This document shows, piece by piece, positions 1 through 7,554 of a stretch of DNA of 64,000 bases. Numbering within the stretch: position 1 is the stretch's first letter; each line of letters begins with the position of its first letter. The DNA comes from Thermoanaerobacterium thermosulfurigenes. GTDB lineage: Bacteria > Bacillota > Thermoanaerobacteria > Thermoanaerobacterales > Thermoanaerobacteraceae. The notes beneath the pieces were generated by a model. The model was not told the DNA's origin. It was given only the letters and a program-made list of their open reading frames with translations, and searched no databases. The translations under genes and the position numbers were made by a program. The stretch is from the NCBI RefSeq assembly GCF_051201035.1, contig NZ_JBPODR010000001.1:1-64000 (forward strand), in the 5' to 3' direction.

Positions 1-11
1 GCGCCCAACAT
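1..11 (-). CDS. 5' end of a gene running off the left edge
   Basis: Only the start is in the window. Read on the minus strand there is a strong ribosome site GAGGTGAT followed four bases later by ATG TTG GGC and then the edge. Nothing can be said about the product. The call rests only on the well-placed Shine-Dalgarno sequence and ATG. Confidence 0.35.
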
Positions 12-273
12 AAAATCACCTCAATAACAAGTAGTATGGTAAAAACACCATCCATTTCGATTATTGGGGCAATTTAAAAAAGTCAAGATAGAATGCAACC
101 ATATATGTTAAATAAAGGGAAATATAAAGAAAAAATCTTACAATGTAAATAAAGATGTAAATGAATTGGAAATCGAAAAAGGATTTCAGAATGAAATTTT
201 GGGGGATAAATTTAAAAGATGTCTCCTGAAATTCAGATATATCAGGCAACAGAAGTTGCCGAGAATATTCATC
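12..273. other. Non-coding stretch before the Mn riboswitch
   Basis: AT-rich and without a convincing gene. A 62-codon minus-strand reading frame at 61-249 has low-complexity Phe/Tyr/Ile content and no ribosome site, and is taken as chance. One perfect small hairpin is visible at 245-260 (GGCAAC, loop AGAA, GTTGCC). No clear promoter with both boxes was found for the riboswitch transcript, although it must start in this region. Confidence 0.4.
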
Positions 274-369
274 TATGTAAAGGGGAGTAGTTCACATATA
301 TAAATATGTGGCAAAGTCAACATGCTGGTTTTAACCTGGCTTTGCCTTAAAGAATGAGACCTTTACGTA
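274..369 (+). promoter_or_regulatory. yybP-ykoY manganese riboswitch
   Basis: The conserved core is present: AAAGGGGAGUAG on the 5' side (about 279-290) and GCCUUAA...GAAUGAGACCUUU on the 3' side (about 344-364). Helix P1 forms between AUGUAAAGG (275-283) and CCUUUACGU (360-368). Between them is a stem joining GGCAAAG and CUUUGCC. This class binds Mn2+ and usually turns expression on. It lies directly upstream of a GDT1-family gene, a family known as a target of this riboswitch. Confidence 0.88.
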
Positions 370-406
370 ATATGTTGCACATATTATGTAATAGGTTTTA
401 TTTTTT
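365..406 (+). terminator. Probable riboswitch expression platform (terminator hairpin)
   Basis: ACGUAAUAUGU (365-375) pairs with ACAUAUUAUGU (379-389) around a UGC loop, and a T-rich run follows at 396-406. The 5' arm shares bases 365-368 with the 3' strand of riboswitch helix P1, so the two cannot form together. Mn2+ binding, by stabilising P1, should prevent the terminator and allow transcription. The six-base gap before the T-run makes this an imperfect terminator. The mechanism is inferred. Confidence 0.45.
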
Positions 407-436
407 CGGCATACTAATTACAAGGAGGCAGATTTG

Positions 437-1000
437 ATGAATGCTTTAATATCGTCTTTTATTCTCGTTTTTGCATCTGAAATGGGCGACAAGTCACAGT
501 TTATGGCTATGGCATTTGCCACATTTATAAAAGCCAGAACTGTCTTAATTAGCATATTGATCGCTGCCCTTTTAAATATGGGTATTGCAGTTTTGTTTGG
601 CTCATTTATTACAGAGTACATACCGATAAAATACGTGAAGCTATTGGCTGCCATATCTTTTTTAATTTTCGGGTTGATTACATTAAAAAATGGCCATGAA
701 GGACATGAAAAAATCAGAAAATCCAAATACGGTCCGGTTTTCACCATAATAAGTACATATTTTATTTCGGAATTTGGAGATAAGACACAGCTTTCGACAT
801 TAGCACTTACTGCCACATACAAAAATCCTGTATTTGTTTTATTAGGCGCTACTGCAGGAATTTTTATGGCCGATGTCATCGGAATCGTATTGGGAGTTTA
901 TTTAGGTAAGAAATTGCCGACAAGGCTTTTACACTACATATCAGCGATCATTTTTATAATATTTGGCTTTATCACTTTGTACGAAGCAAAAACATTATAA
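437..1000 (+). CDS. TMEM165/GDT1 (UPF0016) family Mn2+ exporter
   Basis: A 187-residue integral membrane protein with two copies of the family signature Glu-x-Gly-Asp-Lys-(Ser/Thr)-Gln: SEMGDKSQ near residue 17 and SEFGDKTQ near residue 115. Each sits at the start of a three-helix half, giving six membrane segments in an inverted repeat. The family moves divalent cations out of the cytoplasm; bacterial members are Mn2+ exporters. ATG at 437 is preferred over TTG at 434 because the AAGGAGG site ends at 428, giving normal spacing. The Mn2+ riboswitch upstream supports an efflux role. The gene is monocistronic and converges on a hydrolase gene across a shared hairpin. Confidence 0.9.
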   Translation: MNALISSFILVFASEMGDKSQFMAMAFATFIKARTVLISILIAALLNMGIAVLFGSFITEYIPIKYVKLLAAISFLIFGLITLKNGHEGHEKIRKSKYGPVFTIISTYFISEFGDKTQLSTLALTATYKNPVFVLLGATAGIFMADVIGIVLGVYLGKKLPTRLLHYISAIIFIIFGFITLYEAKTL

Positions 1001-1001
1001 A

Positions 1002-1035
1002 AGCAAAATGGATACCTTTCGGTATCCATTTTGCT
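1002..1035. terminator. Bidirectional terminator between convergent genes
   Basis: A perfect 15-bp stem (1002-1016 with 1021-1035, loop TTTC) lies between the plus-strand exporter gene and the minus-strand hydrolase gene. On the minus strand the hairpin is followed by a T-rich stretch; on the plus strand the tail is CCTCTT, so it looks stronger for the minus-strand gene but can serve both. Confidence 0.75.
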
Positions 1036-1064
1036 CCTCTTAGCCTCTCAATTTTGCATAATCT

Positions 1065-1889
1065 TTATCTTGCATAAGAAAATACCATATTTCCAACTCT
1101 CAATGCAACTGGCAATGACCAAAGCCACTGGTTAGTATTGCTGTCGTCAAAGTAATAAAGTGCACCGTTTGTAGGATCTACACCGTTTAAGGCATCCCTT
1201 GCAGCACTTATTGAGTCTGGTGTGGCAGGTAGATTTATCCAGCCATTTTCAACAGGCGTAAATTGATAGTAGCCATTGCTATCGACTTGATATATTACAC
1301 CCTTTATGGAGTTAGGAAATATACCACTTTTTACCCTATTCACTATCACGGCACCGACAGCAACTTTAGCTTGATACGATTCACCACCAGCTTCTGCATT
1401 TATAAGCCTTGATAGAAGATCCAAATCAGCATTTGTGTATGAAATAACACCTCTTTGGACAGAACTCCTGTTTGTAGTTACATCGCTTCTTATACTTGAA
1501 GAAGTTGATGGTGTACCAGACGTCGATGCTGGTATGACAAAAACTTGACCTGGATAAATCATATCGCCTGTTAAACCATTTACATTTTTTAAAGCATCTA
1601 CAGTAGTACCATACTTCATGGCAATTAAGTATAAACTATCGCCTTTTTGGACTGTATATGTGTTGTCACTGCCAGGTACAACTAATACTTGCCCCGGATA
1701 TATTACTGTATTACTGATATTGTTAAGCTTCATTATTTGATTGTATGTTGTACCATAATTTAAGCCTATTTTATATAGGCTATCACCAGGCTTCACAGTA
1801 TATGTTGCCGCAAATGCCGTCTGAGAAAATAAAAGAGCCGCTGCTAATGATGCAATGAGAGGCTTTACCTTAATACATTTTTTTAACAT
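1065..1889 (-). CDS. Secreted LysM / SleB-type cell wall hydrolase
   Basis: A 274-residue exported protein. It has an N-terminal signal peptide (basic start, hydrophobic core, Ala-rich cleavage region near residue 27), two LysM peptidoglycan-binding repeats (about residues 29-72 and 76-120, each starting YTV(K/Q)(P/K)GDSLY), a Ser/Thr-rich linker, and a C-terminal Hydrolase_2 domain of the SleB/CwlJ type (about 155-274) with the motif INAEAGGES holding the likely catalytic Glu. Such enzymes are lytic transglycosylases or amidases acting on peptidoglycan, often of spore cortex. ATG 1889 is chosen because AGGGGG lies seven bases upstream and the signal peptide starts there; an in-frame longer start would lie inside the riboswitch. 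The c-di-AMP riboswitch upstream links it to turgor and wall control. Confidence 0.88.
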   Translation of the reverse strand: MLKKCIKVKPLIASLAAALLFSQTAFAATYTVKPGDSLYKIGLNYGTTYNQIMKLNNISNTVIYPGQVLVVPGSDNTYTVQKGDSLYLIAMKYGTTVDALKNVNGLTGDMIYPGQVFVIPASTSGTPSTSSSIRSDVTTNRSSVQRGVISYTNADLDLLSRLINAEAGGESYQAKVAVGAVIVNRVKSGIFPNSIKGVIYQVDSNGYYQFTPVENGWINLPATPDSISAARDALNGVDPTNGALYYFDDSNTNQWLWSLPVALRVGNMVFSYAR

Positions 1890-1904
1890 AAAAAATCCCC
1901 CTTT

Positions 1905-2008
1905 TGCCTCCGAGGTTAGTTGACGGGTTCGGGCAAAGGGCCGCCCTACCACTTAAGTGGATTCACCCCAAAAAAAGATCCCCCGTACCCCTTTTCGGGG
2001 ATTCGGCA
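1905..2008 (-). promoter_or_regulatory. ydaO/yuaA-type cyclic-di-AMP riboswitch
   Basis: Read on the minus strand, the conserved blocks occur in order: GCCGAAUCC, ACGGGGGA, UUGGGGUGAAUC, GGUAGGGC, CCCGAACCCGUC and AACCUCG, closing with GGCA that pairs with the opening UGCC. This is the ydaO consensus, which binds c-di-AMP and usually switches genes off. Cell-wall hydrolases are a classic target. The closing helix lies next to the ribosome site (AGGGGG at about 1897-1902), so control of translation start is plausible; no separate terminator is visible. Confidence 0.93.
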
Positions 2009-2020
2009 TATTTTACTTTA

Positions 2021-2049
2021 ATTATAAGGGGAATGCTTGTATATGTCCA
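2021..2049 (-). promoter_or_regulatory. Sigma-A promoter of the riboswitch-hydrolase transcript
   Basis: Minus-strand -35 TGGACA (2049-2044), a 17-base spacer and -10 TATAAT (2026-2021). Transcription would start near 2014, only a few bases before the riboswitch's first paired base, which fits well. Confidence 0.75.
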
Positions 2050-2075
2050 TATTAAACTGATGGGAATATAGGTAA

Positions 2076-2222
2076 TTAGTGGCATTCACTGTAACCGCAA
2101 AATGGACAGTAAATACATCCGCTTTCAGGAACTAACTGAGCCCCACAATCAGGGCATTTATATTCCTTAGAAGAATTTTTTGCCTCCATCTGCTGATTCT
2201 TCGTCGCTTCTTTTTGCAACAT
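2076..2222 (-). CDS. Small double-CxxC zinc ribbon protein
   Basis: A 48-residue protein with a polar N-terminal tail and a C-terminal zinc ribbon: CPDCGAQLVP...CIYCPFCGYSEC. The CPxCG...CxxCxxCGYSxC pattern resembles the C-terminal tail of adenosylcobalamin-dependent ribonucleotide reductases and other stand-alone zinc ribbons, but no enzyme domain is attached. The ATG has a GGAGGG site five bases upstream (2233-2228) and its own promoter, so it appears to be a real gene despite its size. Function is unknown; a role in nucleic acid or metal binding is possible. It lies between a histidine kinase gene and the c-di-AMP-controlled hydrolase. Confidence 0.75.
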   Translation of the reverse strand: MLQKEATKNQQMEAKNSSKEYKCPDCGAQLVPESGCIYCPFCGYSECH

Positions 2223-2257
2223 TTATACCCTCCAATATATAGTGATTTTATAAATAT

Positions 2258-2286
2258 ATTATACCATATATTGTGTAGTATGTCAC
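2258..2286 (-). promoter_or_regulatory. Sigma-A promoter of the small zinc ribbon gene
   Basis: Minus-strand -35 GTGACA (2286-2281), a 17-base spacer and -10 TATAAT (2263-2258). The predicted start near 2251 leaves a 5' leader of about 30 bases holding the GGAGGG ribosome site. Confidence 0.6.
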
Positions 2287-2287
2287 T

Positions 2288-2330
2288 AAAAATAAATAAC
2301 AACCCCATCTATCAAATTTTGGGAATTGTT
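2288..2330 (-). terminator. Terminator at the end of the aro / two-component operon
   Basis: On the minus strand AACAATTCCC (2330-2321) can pair with GGGGTTGTT (2306-2298), followed by ATTTATTTTT. The histidine kinase stop codon lies in the loop. The stem has small mismatches and a long loop, so strength is uncertain, but it separates the kinase gene from the zinc ribbon promoter. Confidence 0.45.
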
Positions 2331-3682
2331 ATTTTAAATTCGGATCCTTCATTTAACTTGCTTTTTACTTCAATACTTCCACCATGCAGCTCAACAATAA
2401 GTTTTGCAATAGATAGTCCTAAACCCATTCCACCAGTTTCTTTGCTTCTTGCTTTGTCAACCCTGTAAAATCTGTCAAATATATAAGGAATCTCTTCTTC
2501 AGGTATTCCAATGCCGTCGTCTTTAATTATTACGGCTACATTATTATCTGCTTCTTCTGCATAAAATTTTATGTTGCCGTCAATATCTGTATATTTTAAT
2601 GCATTATCGAGAATTATTCTTAATAGCTCCTTTATAAGGTTCCTATCTGCATACACTTCCAAATTTTTATCGCAAAAAATTTCAATGTTTTTCCCATTAA
2701 AAATCACTTTAGCATCCCTGACTATTTCTGCAATCAATTCATAAACATTAAATAATTTCTTATTTATATTAAGCGTCTTGTTATCTCCTCTTGCCAGCAT
2801 TAAAAGCCTTTCAATCAATATCTCCATTTCTTGCTCTTCTTTTTTTAAAGCGCCTATAGACTCTTCCAGCACATCTTTGTTGTCTTTCCCCCATCTGTCT
2901 ATAAGTTCTATATATCCTTTCAAGATAGACAAAGGTGTCCTAAGCTCATGGGAAACATTTGATATAAATGCATTCTGCCTTTTAAAATAGTCTTCCAACC
3001 TATCCAGCATGTCATTAAATGTAGCAGCGAGCTTAGACAGTTCATCATTATTTCCACTAATGCTCAATCTTTTATTTAATTTTTTCTCGTCGATTGCATG
3101 AACTTCTCTCACCATATAATCAACAGGCCTTAATGCTCTACCCGTTATAAAATATCCTGCAAAAAAAGACACCAAAACTCCAATGACATCGGAAACAGCC
3201 ATCATAACAAACAAAAGCTTTAAGAAAAAATACTGATTTTTTAAATCTTCATAAACCTGAATATAAAAAAATTTATTCCCAAAAGTATACTTTCTGTTTA
3301 TATATGCTATATGTGTCTCATTTTTTTCTATTTTTGTAGGTACATTTATATTTTTATCATATGGTATATCAATCAAATGCGGTGAAGACACGTACACAAT
3401 TTTCCCATGCGAATCCACAATCTTTAAATACATATTTTCACCTATTGACGATCCGAAAAGTAAATCTTTGTCTACACTTGTTATTATGCCATCAACCTCT
3501 TTTAGCTTTTCGACTATAACATCTGATTGATTTTGTATATCGTCAAACGCTTGATATACAAGGTAATATTTGAGACCGTATAACACAGATGCATTAAGCA
3601 CTATTAAAATAAATGAAAATATGATAGCATAAAGCAAAGCAATCCTCAACTTTATTGACGACTTAAAACTTTTAATTCTCAT
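2312..3682 (-). CDS. Sensor histidine kinase, two-membrane-segment type
   Basis: A 456-residue membrane sensor kinase. Domains in order: membrane segment (about 13-35), extracellular sensor region (36-150), second membrane segment (152-178), HAMP linker (180-232), dimerisation domain with phospho-acceptor His245 in SHELRTP, and an ATPase domain with N box (near residue 370), G1 DDGIGIP and G2 GGMGLGLSI. It autophosphorylates and passes phosphate to the response regulator encoded just upstream, whose last 11 bases it overlaps. The family resembles ArlS/CssS/CusS-type kinases, but the ligand cannot be read from sequence. The pair is attached to the aromatic amino acid operon. Confidence 0.92.
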   Translation of the reverse strand: MRIKSFKSSIKLRIALLYAIIFSFILIVLNASVLYGLKYYLVYQAFDDIQNQSDVIVEKLKEVDGIITSVDKDLLFGSSIGENMYLKIVDSHGKIVYVSSPHLIDIPYDKNINVPTKIEKNETHIAYINRKYTFGNKFFYIQVYEDLKNQYFFLKLLFVMMAVSDVIGVLVSFFAGYFITGRALRPVDYMVREVHAIDEKKLNKRLSISGNNDELSKLAATFNDMLDRLEDYFKRQNAFISNVSHELRTPLSILKGYIELIDRWGKDNKDVLEESIGALKKEEQEMEILIERLLMLARGDNKTLNINKKLFNVYELIAEIVRDAKVIFNGKNIEIFCDKNLEVYADRNLIKELLRIILDNALKYTDIDGNIKFYAEEADNNVAVIIKDDGIGIPEEEIPYIFDRFYRVDKARSKETGGMGLGLSIAKLIVELHGGSIEVKSKLNEGSEFKITIPKI

Positions 3683-4358
3683 TTTTTTCTTTCCTTAAAG
3701 AGTATCCTACACCTCTTATCGTCTGTATCAACTTATTATCAAACGGTTCATCAATTTTACTTCGCAAATACCTTATGTACACATCTACTATGTTTGTCTC
3801 ACCAATATAATTGTAGCCCCATACATTCTCCAGTATGTTTTCCCTTGTAAGCACTATTTCAGAGTTTATAATCAAATATTTCAAAAGCTCAAACTCTTTT
3901 TTCGTCAGCTCTATCTTTATTCCGTCTCTTTTTACTTCGTATGTAGACAAATCCATTGTTATCCCATCATATACCAATTTATTAGCATTTGACTTTGCAT
4001 TTTTTCTAAGGACATTTCGTATTCTCGCCATAAATTCTTCAATTGAAAACGGCTTAGTCAGATAATCATCAGCACCTATATCAAGCCCAAATACCTTGTC
4101 TTTTACCTCATCTTTTGCACTTAAAATTATTACAGGCGTCGATGATTTTTTTCGTAGTTCTCTCAATACTGAAAAACCATCCAAACCTGGAAGCATCAAG
4201 TCTAAGATTATCAAATCGTAATTTCCATCTAAAGCCTCTCTTAAGCCACTATTGCCGCTATATTCTAATGTTACACTATAACCTTCATGTTCAAGCTCTA
4301 TCTGTAAAAACCTTGCAATTCTTTTCTCATCTTCAATTATGAGTATGCTTTCTTCCAT
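3672..4358 (-). CDS. OmpR-family response regulator
   Basis: A 228-residue DNA-binding regulator with an N-terminal receiver domain (acidic residues near 10-11, phospho-acceptor Asp53 in LDLMLPGLDG, Lys in the TKPFS motif) and a C-terminal winged helix (about 130-225) ending in the usual RGVGYSLR. ATG 4358 is used; GGTGAT stands just upstream, while a TTG at 4370 would lie inside that ribosome site. The gene follows aroA by 18 bases with no terminator, so it is probably co-transcribed with the aro genes. Its partner kinase overlaps it. Target genes are unknown. Confidence 0.92.
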   Translation of the reverse strand: MEESILIIEDEKRIARFLQIELEHEGYSVTLEYSGNSGLREALDGNYDLIILDLMLPGLDGFSVLRELRKKSSTPVIILSAKDEVKDKVFGLDIGADDYLTKPFSIEEFMARIRNVLRKNAKSNANKLVYDGITMDLSTYEVKRDGIKIELTKKEFELLKYLIINSEIVLTRENILENVWGYNYIGETNIVDVYIRYLRSKIDEPFDNKLIQTIRGVGYSLRKEKNEN

Positions 4359-4376
4359 TAAAATCACCAATTTTTA

Positions 4377-5648
4377 TTATAGCACATTAAGTACGCTATA
4401 AAAATCAGGAAATGAAATATTCACACATTCTGCATTTTTTATTTTTGTACTGCCATCAGCTTTTAGAGCAGCAATGCTTAATGACATAGCAACTCTATGA
4501 TCGTTGTAGCTGTCAACCGTAGCACCATGCAGTGTTTCTTTACCATGGATTATCATACCGTCATTTGTAGCTTCTATATCAGCACCCATTTTTCTCAATT
4601 GGCTTACCATGGTGTCTATGCGATTGCTTTCTTTTACTTTTAGTTCTTCAGCATCTTTTATAACTGTAGTACCATCAGCGTATGCTGCCGCTACAGCAAT
4701 AACCGGTATCTCATCAATCAACCTCGGTATAATCTCACCACCTATATCAATCCCCTTTAAATGCGAAGATTTTACTACTATGTCCGCTACAGGTTCATTG
4801 TTAACGACTTTCTCCTCTATTATTTCAACATTGCCACCCATTTTATTCAGCACATCTATTATTCCTGTTCGCGTGTTGTTTATATTTACATTTTTTATCA
4901 ATATTTCTGAATTAGGTAATATGCTGGCTGCTACCATAAAATACGCAGCAGAAGATATGTCGCCAGGAACCAATACTTCGCACCCATGCAGTTTTTCCAC
5001 AGGATGGCATATCACCTTATTGTCATAAGACTCAAAATTTCCGCCAAAGTAATTAAGCATAAGTTCGCTGTGATTTCTGGACAAATATGGTTCCTCAATT
5101 GTCGTAACGTCCTGTGCATACAAACTTGCCAGCATTATGCATGATTTTACTTGAGCACTGGAAACTTCTGTTTTGTAGTTAATCCCCTTAAGTGTATTGC
5201 CTTTTATGGTAATAGGTGCATAATTATCATAAACCGCTGTTATTTTCGCTCCCATCATTGATAGCGGCTGTATTATTCGTTTCATAGGCCTTTTTCTTAA
5301 AGACTCATCACCGGTTATAGTAGATGCAAATTTCTGACCAGCTAAAATACCTGATAAAAGGCGCATCGTTGTACCAGAGTTTCCTGCATCTAAAACATCA
5401 AGGCTTTCATTCAGATACATGCCATTTCCTTTAACATATACATCATCATTAACTATTTCTATCTCCACACCTAACTTTCTCATGCAATTTATCGTCGAAA
5501 AGCAATCTTCACTTTTTAAGAAACCTTTCACAACAGTATCGCCAACAGCAATAGAGCCAAACATTATGGCTCTATGAGATATAGATTTATCTCCAGGAAC
5601 ATTCACTACACCTTTTAGATGGCTTTTTTTAGAAATTTCTACCTCCAT
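4377..5648 (-). CDS. aroA: 3-phosphoshikimate 1-carboxyvinyltransferase (EPSP synthase)
   Basis: A 423-residue cytosolic enzyme joining shikimate-3-phosphate and phosphoenolpyruvate to form EPSP, the sixth step of the shikimate pathway. Visible motifs are the N-terminal PGDKSISHRA substrate loop, DAGNSGTTMRLL (glyphosate/PEP site) and RPMKRIIQPL, with the two-lobed repeat and a C-terminal NDHRVAMS segment. Length is normal for the family. ATG 5648 is preferred; GGAAAGG lies 12 bases upstream, and an in-frame TTG at 5675 has no ribosome site. It is the last pathway gene of the operon, 23 bases after tyrA. Confidence 0.96.
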   Translation of the reverse strand: MEVEISKKSHLKGVVNVPGDKSISHRAIMFGSIAVGDTVVKGFLKSEDCFSTINCMRKLGVEIEIVNDDVYVKGNGMYLNESLDVLDAGNSGTTMRLLSGILAGQKFASTITGDESLRKRPMKRIIQPLSMMGAKITAVYDNYAPITIKGNTLKGINYKTEVSSAQVKSCIMLASLYAQDVTTIEEPYLSRNHSELMLNYFGGNFESYDNKVICHPVEKLHGCEVLVPGDISSAAYFMVAASILPNSEILIKNVNINNTRTGIIDVLNKMGGNVEIIEEKVVNNEPVADIVVKSSHLKGIDIGGEIIPRLIDEIPVIAVAAAYADGTTVIKDAEELKVKESNRIDTMVSQLRKMGADIEATNDGMIIHGKETLHGATVDSYNDHRVAMSLSIAALKADGSTKIKNAECVNISFPDFYSVLNVL

Positions 5649-5671
5649 AAAATATTCATTCCTTTCCAAAG

Positions 5672-6517
5672 TCAAGAAGCTATGCTTTTTCTGATTTCTC
5701 TTGCTGTATCAAAAAATTCACACAGTGACTTTATATCGTCACAATCAAGGCTAAATAAAAATTCGTTTAAAAGATTTTCATAATCTATTATCAGCTTTTT
5801 TATCACATCTTTGTTATTCAAAATAATATCCTTCCACATCTCAGTCTGGGACATCGATATTCTCGTAGAGTCTTTAAAACCGCCAGCAGCGAATCTTATG
5901 GCATCTGCATCTTCTCTATATGCAAAATTAGTCAGAGCCGCCGATAAAATATGCGGCACATGGCTCACAATACCTACTATCCTATCATGTGAATAGCTAT
6001 CTACGAATATAGGGTTAGCACCAATTTTTTTAATGATTTCATTGATGAAAATCTCTACAACACTGTCAGGTGTTCGTTCATCAGGAATTATAAAATAATT
6101 GCTTCCCAAAAAGAGTTCAGAACTGCTTGAGGAAAATCCGCACTTTTCAGAGCCTGTCATAGGATGACCGCCTATAAAGAATTTATCTTTCGGCAATATA
6201 CCATTTACCACATCCATTATCGTTTTTTTTGTACTTCCGACATCAGTTATCACACAGCCATCTTTTAAGTGCGGAAGTATTTCTTCTATGCAATTTATGA
6301 CTATGCCAACAGGAGTGCATACAAATACTATGTCTGCGTCTATTGGTTTATCAATTTCTTTAAAACCTTCATCAATTATACCTTCCCTTAAAGCTTCGTC
6401 GATATAATCATCTTTCACGTCTACACCTATTATACCTAAACTTGTATATTTTCTTATAGCTTTCGCCAAAGAGCCACCTATAAGTCCCAATCCTATGATC
6501 GCTACTTTTTTGATCAT
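5672..6517 (-). CDS. tyrA: Prephenate dehydrogenase
   Basis: A 281-residue NAD(P)-dependent enzyme turning prephenate into 4-hydroxyphenylpyruvate for tyrosine synthesis. The N-terminal Rossmann fold starts with GLGLIGGSLA (residues 9-18); the family residues GGHPMTGSEKCG and the SHVPH motif of the helical dimerisation domain follow. There is no C-terminal ACT domain, so feedback control by tyrosine through such a domain is not expected. ATG overlaps the aroF stop as ATGA, indicating translational coupling. Confidence 0.95.
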   Translation of the reverse strand: MIKKVAIIGLGLIGGSLAKAIRKYTSLGIIGVDVKDDYIDEALREGIIDEGFKEIDKPIDADIVFVCTPVGIVINCIEEILPHLKDGCVITDVGSTKKTIMDVVNGILPKDKFFIGGHPMTGSEKCGFSSSSSELFLGSNYFIIPDERTPDSVVEIFINEIIKKIGANPIFVDSYSHDRIVGIVSHVPHILSAALTNFAYREDADAIRFAAGGFKDSTRISMSQTEMWKDIILNNKDVIKKLIIDYENLLNEFLFSLDCDDIKSLCEFFDTAREIRKSIAS

Positions 6518-7530
6518 TTAAAATCACGTCCTACAGCATTTGCTATATCAGATATTTCTTCTGTCAAAACTCTAAATTCATCTGGCGTCAATGACTGCGC
6601 ACCATCTGATAAAGCATTTTTAGGATCTGGATGGACTTCAATTATAAGGCCATCTGCCCCAGCAGCTATTGCAGCTTTCGCCATTGGATTTACTAAAAAA
6701 GATTTTCCTGTTCCATGGCTCGGATCGACTATTATTGGCAAGTGACTTAGTCTTTTTACAACAGGTACCGCACTTAAATCAAGGGTATTTCTCGTGTACT
6801 GTTCGAATGTCCTTATTCCTCTTTCACAAAGTATCACATTTTTGTTGCCTTCGTTTAAAATGTATTCAGCAGCATTAAGCCATTCTTCTATTGTGGCTGC
6901 AATGCCTCTCTTTAAAAGAACAGGCATATTAGACTTACCAACTTCTTTAAGCAGCGAAAAGTTTTGCATGTTTCTCGCGCCGATTTGCAATACATCTGCA
7001 TATTTAGCTACAATTTCTACGGAATAGACATCCATAACCTCCGTAACTATTTTTAAACCTGTATACTTTTTAGCTTCATATAACATCTCAAGTCCTTCTT
7101 TTTCAAGTCCTTGAAAAGAATATGGAGATGTGCGAGGCTTATATGCACCACCTCGTAAAAATTTAGCGCCAAACATCTTGACTGCTTTTGCACTTTCAAA
7201 AAGTTGTTCTTTGCTTTCAACAGCACAGGGACCAGCCATTATGACTACACTTTTACCACCAACTTGGACACCGTCTACATCTACAATTGTAGATACAGGA
7301 TTAAATGTACGACTTGCAAGTTTATAAGACTCAACTATAGGTATGACTTTCTCAACACCTTCCATAAGCTCAACATTTTTATCTTTAAGCTTTTTTTTGT
7401 CGCCAATCACACCTATTACTACTCGTTCTTCTCCTTTAGAAATGTGTGGTTTTAAATCAAGAGATAATAAAAGATTTGATACATCAGAGATTTGCTTTTC
7501 TGTAGCACTTGGCCTCATAACAATTACCAT
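6514..7530 (-). CDS. aroF: 3-deoxy-7-phosphoheptulonate synthase (DAHP synthase, type I-beta)
   Basis: A 338-residue enzyme for the first step of aromatic synthesis, condensing PEP and erythrose-4-phosphate. The N-terminal ~70 residues form a ferredoxin-like regulatory domain, as in the Thermotoga enzyme where it senses tyrosine or phenylalanine. The barrel domain carries AGPCAVES, GGAYKPRTSPYSFQG and the metal-site motif DPSHGTGK. ATG 7530 has GGAGG eight bases upstream. It lies between pheA and tyrA, so the entry enzyme and both terminal branches are made together. Confidence 0.96.
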   Translation of the reverse strand: MVIVMRPSATEKQISDVSNLLLSLDLKPHISKGEERVVIGVIGDKKKLKDKNVELMEGVEKVIPIVESYKLASRTFNPVSTIVDVDGVQVGGKSVVIMAGPCAVESKEQLFESAKAVKMFGAKFLRGGAYKPRTSPYSFQGLEKEGLEMLYEAKKYTGLKIVTEVMDVYSVEIVAKYADVLQIGARNMQNFSLLKEVGKSNMPVLLKRGIAATIEEWLNAAEYILNEGNKNVILCERGIRTFEQYTRNTLDLSAVPVVKRLSHLPIIVDPSHGTGKSFLVNPMAKAAIAAGADGLIIEVHPDPKNALSDGAQSLTPDEFRVLTEEISDIANAVGRDFK

Positions 7531-7554
7531 TTAAAAATCCTCCATTCTACCGTT

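Noticed and set aside
61..249. 62-codon minus-strand reading frame
   Set aside because: Low-complexity Phe/Tyr/Ile protein in AT-rich DNA, no ribosome site, no neighbour logic.
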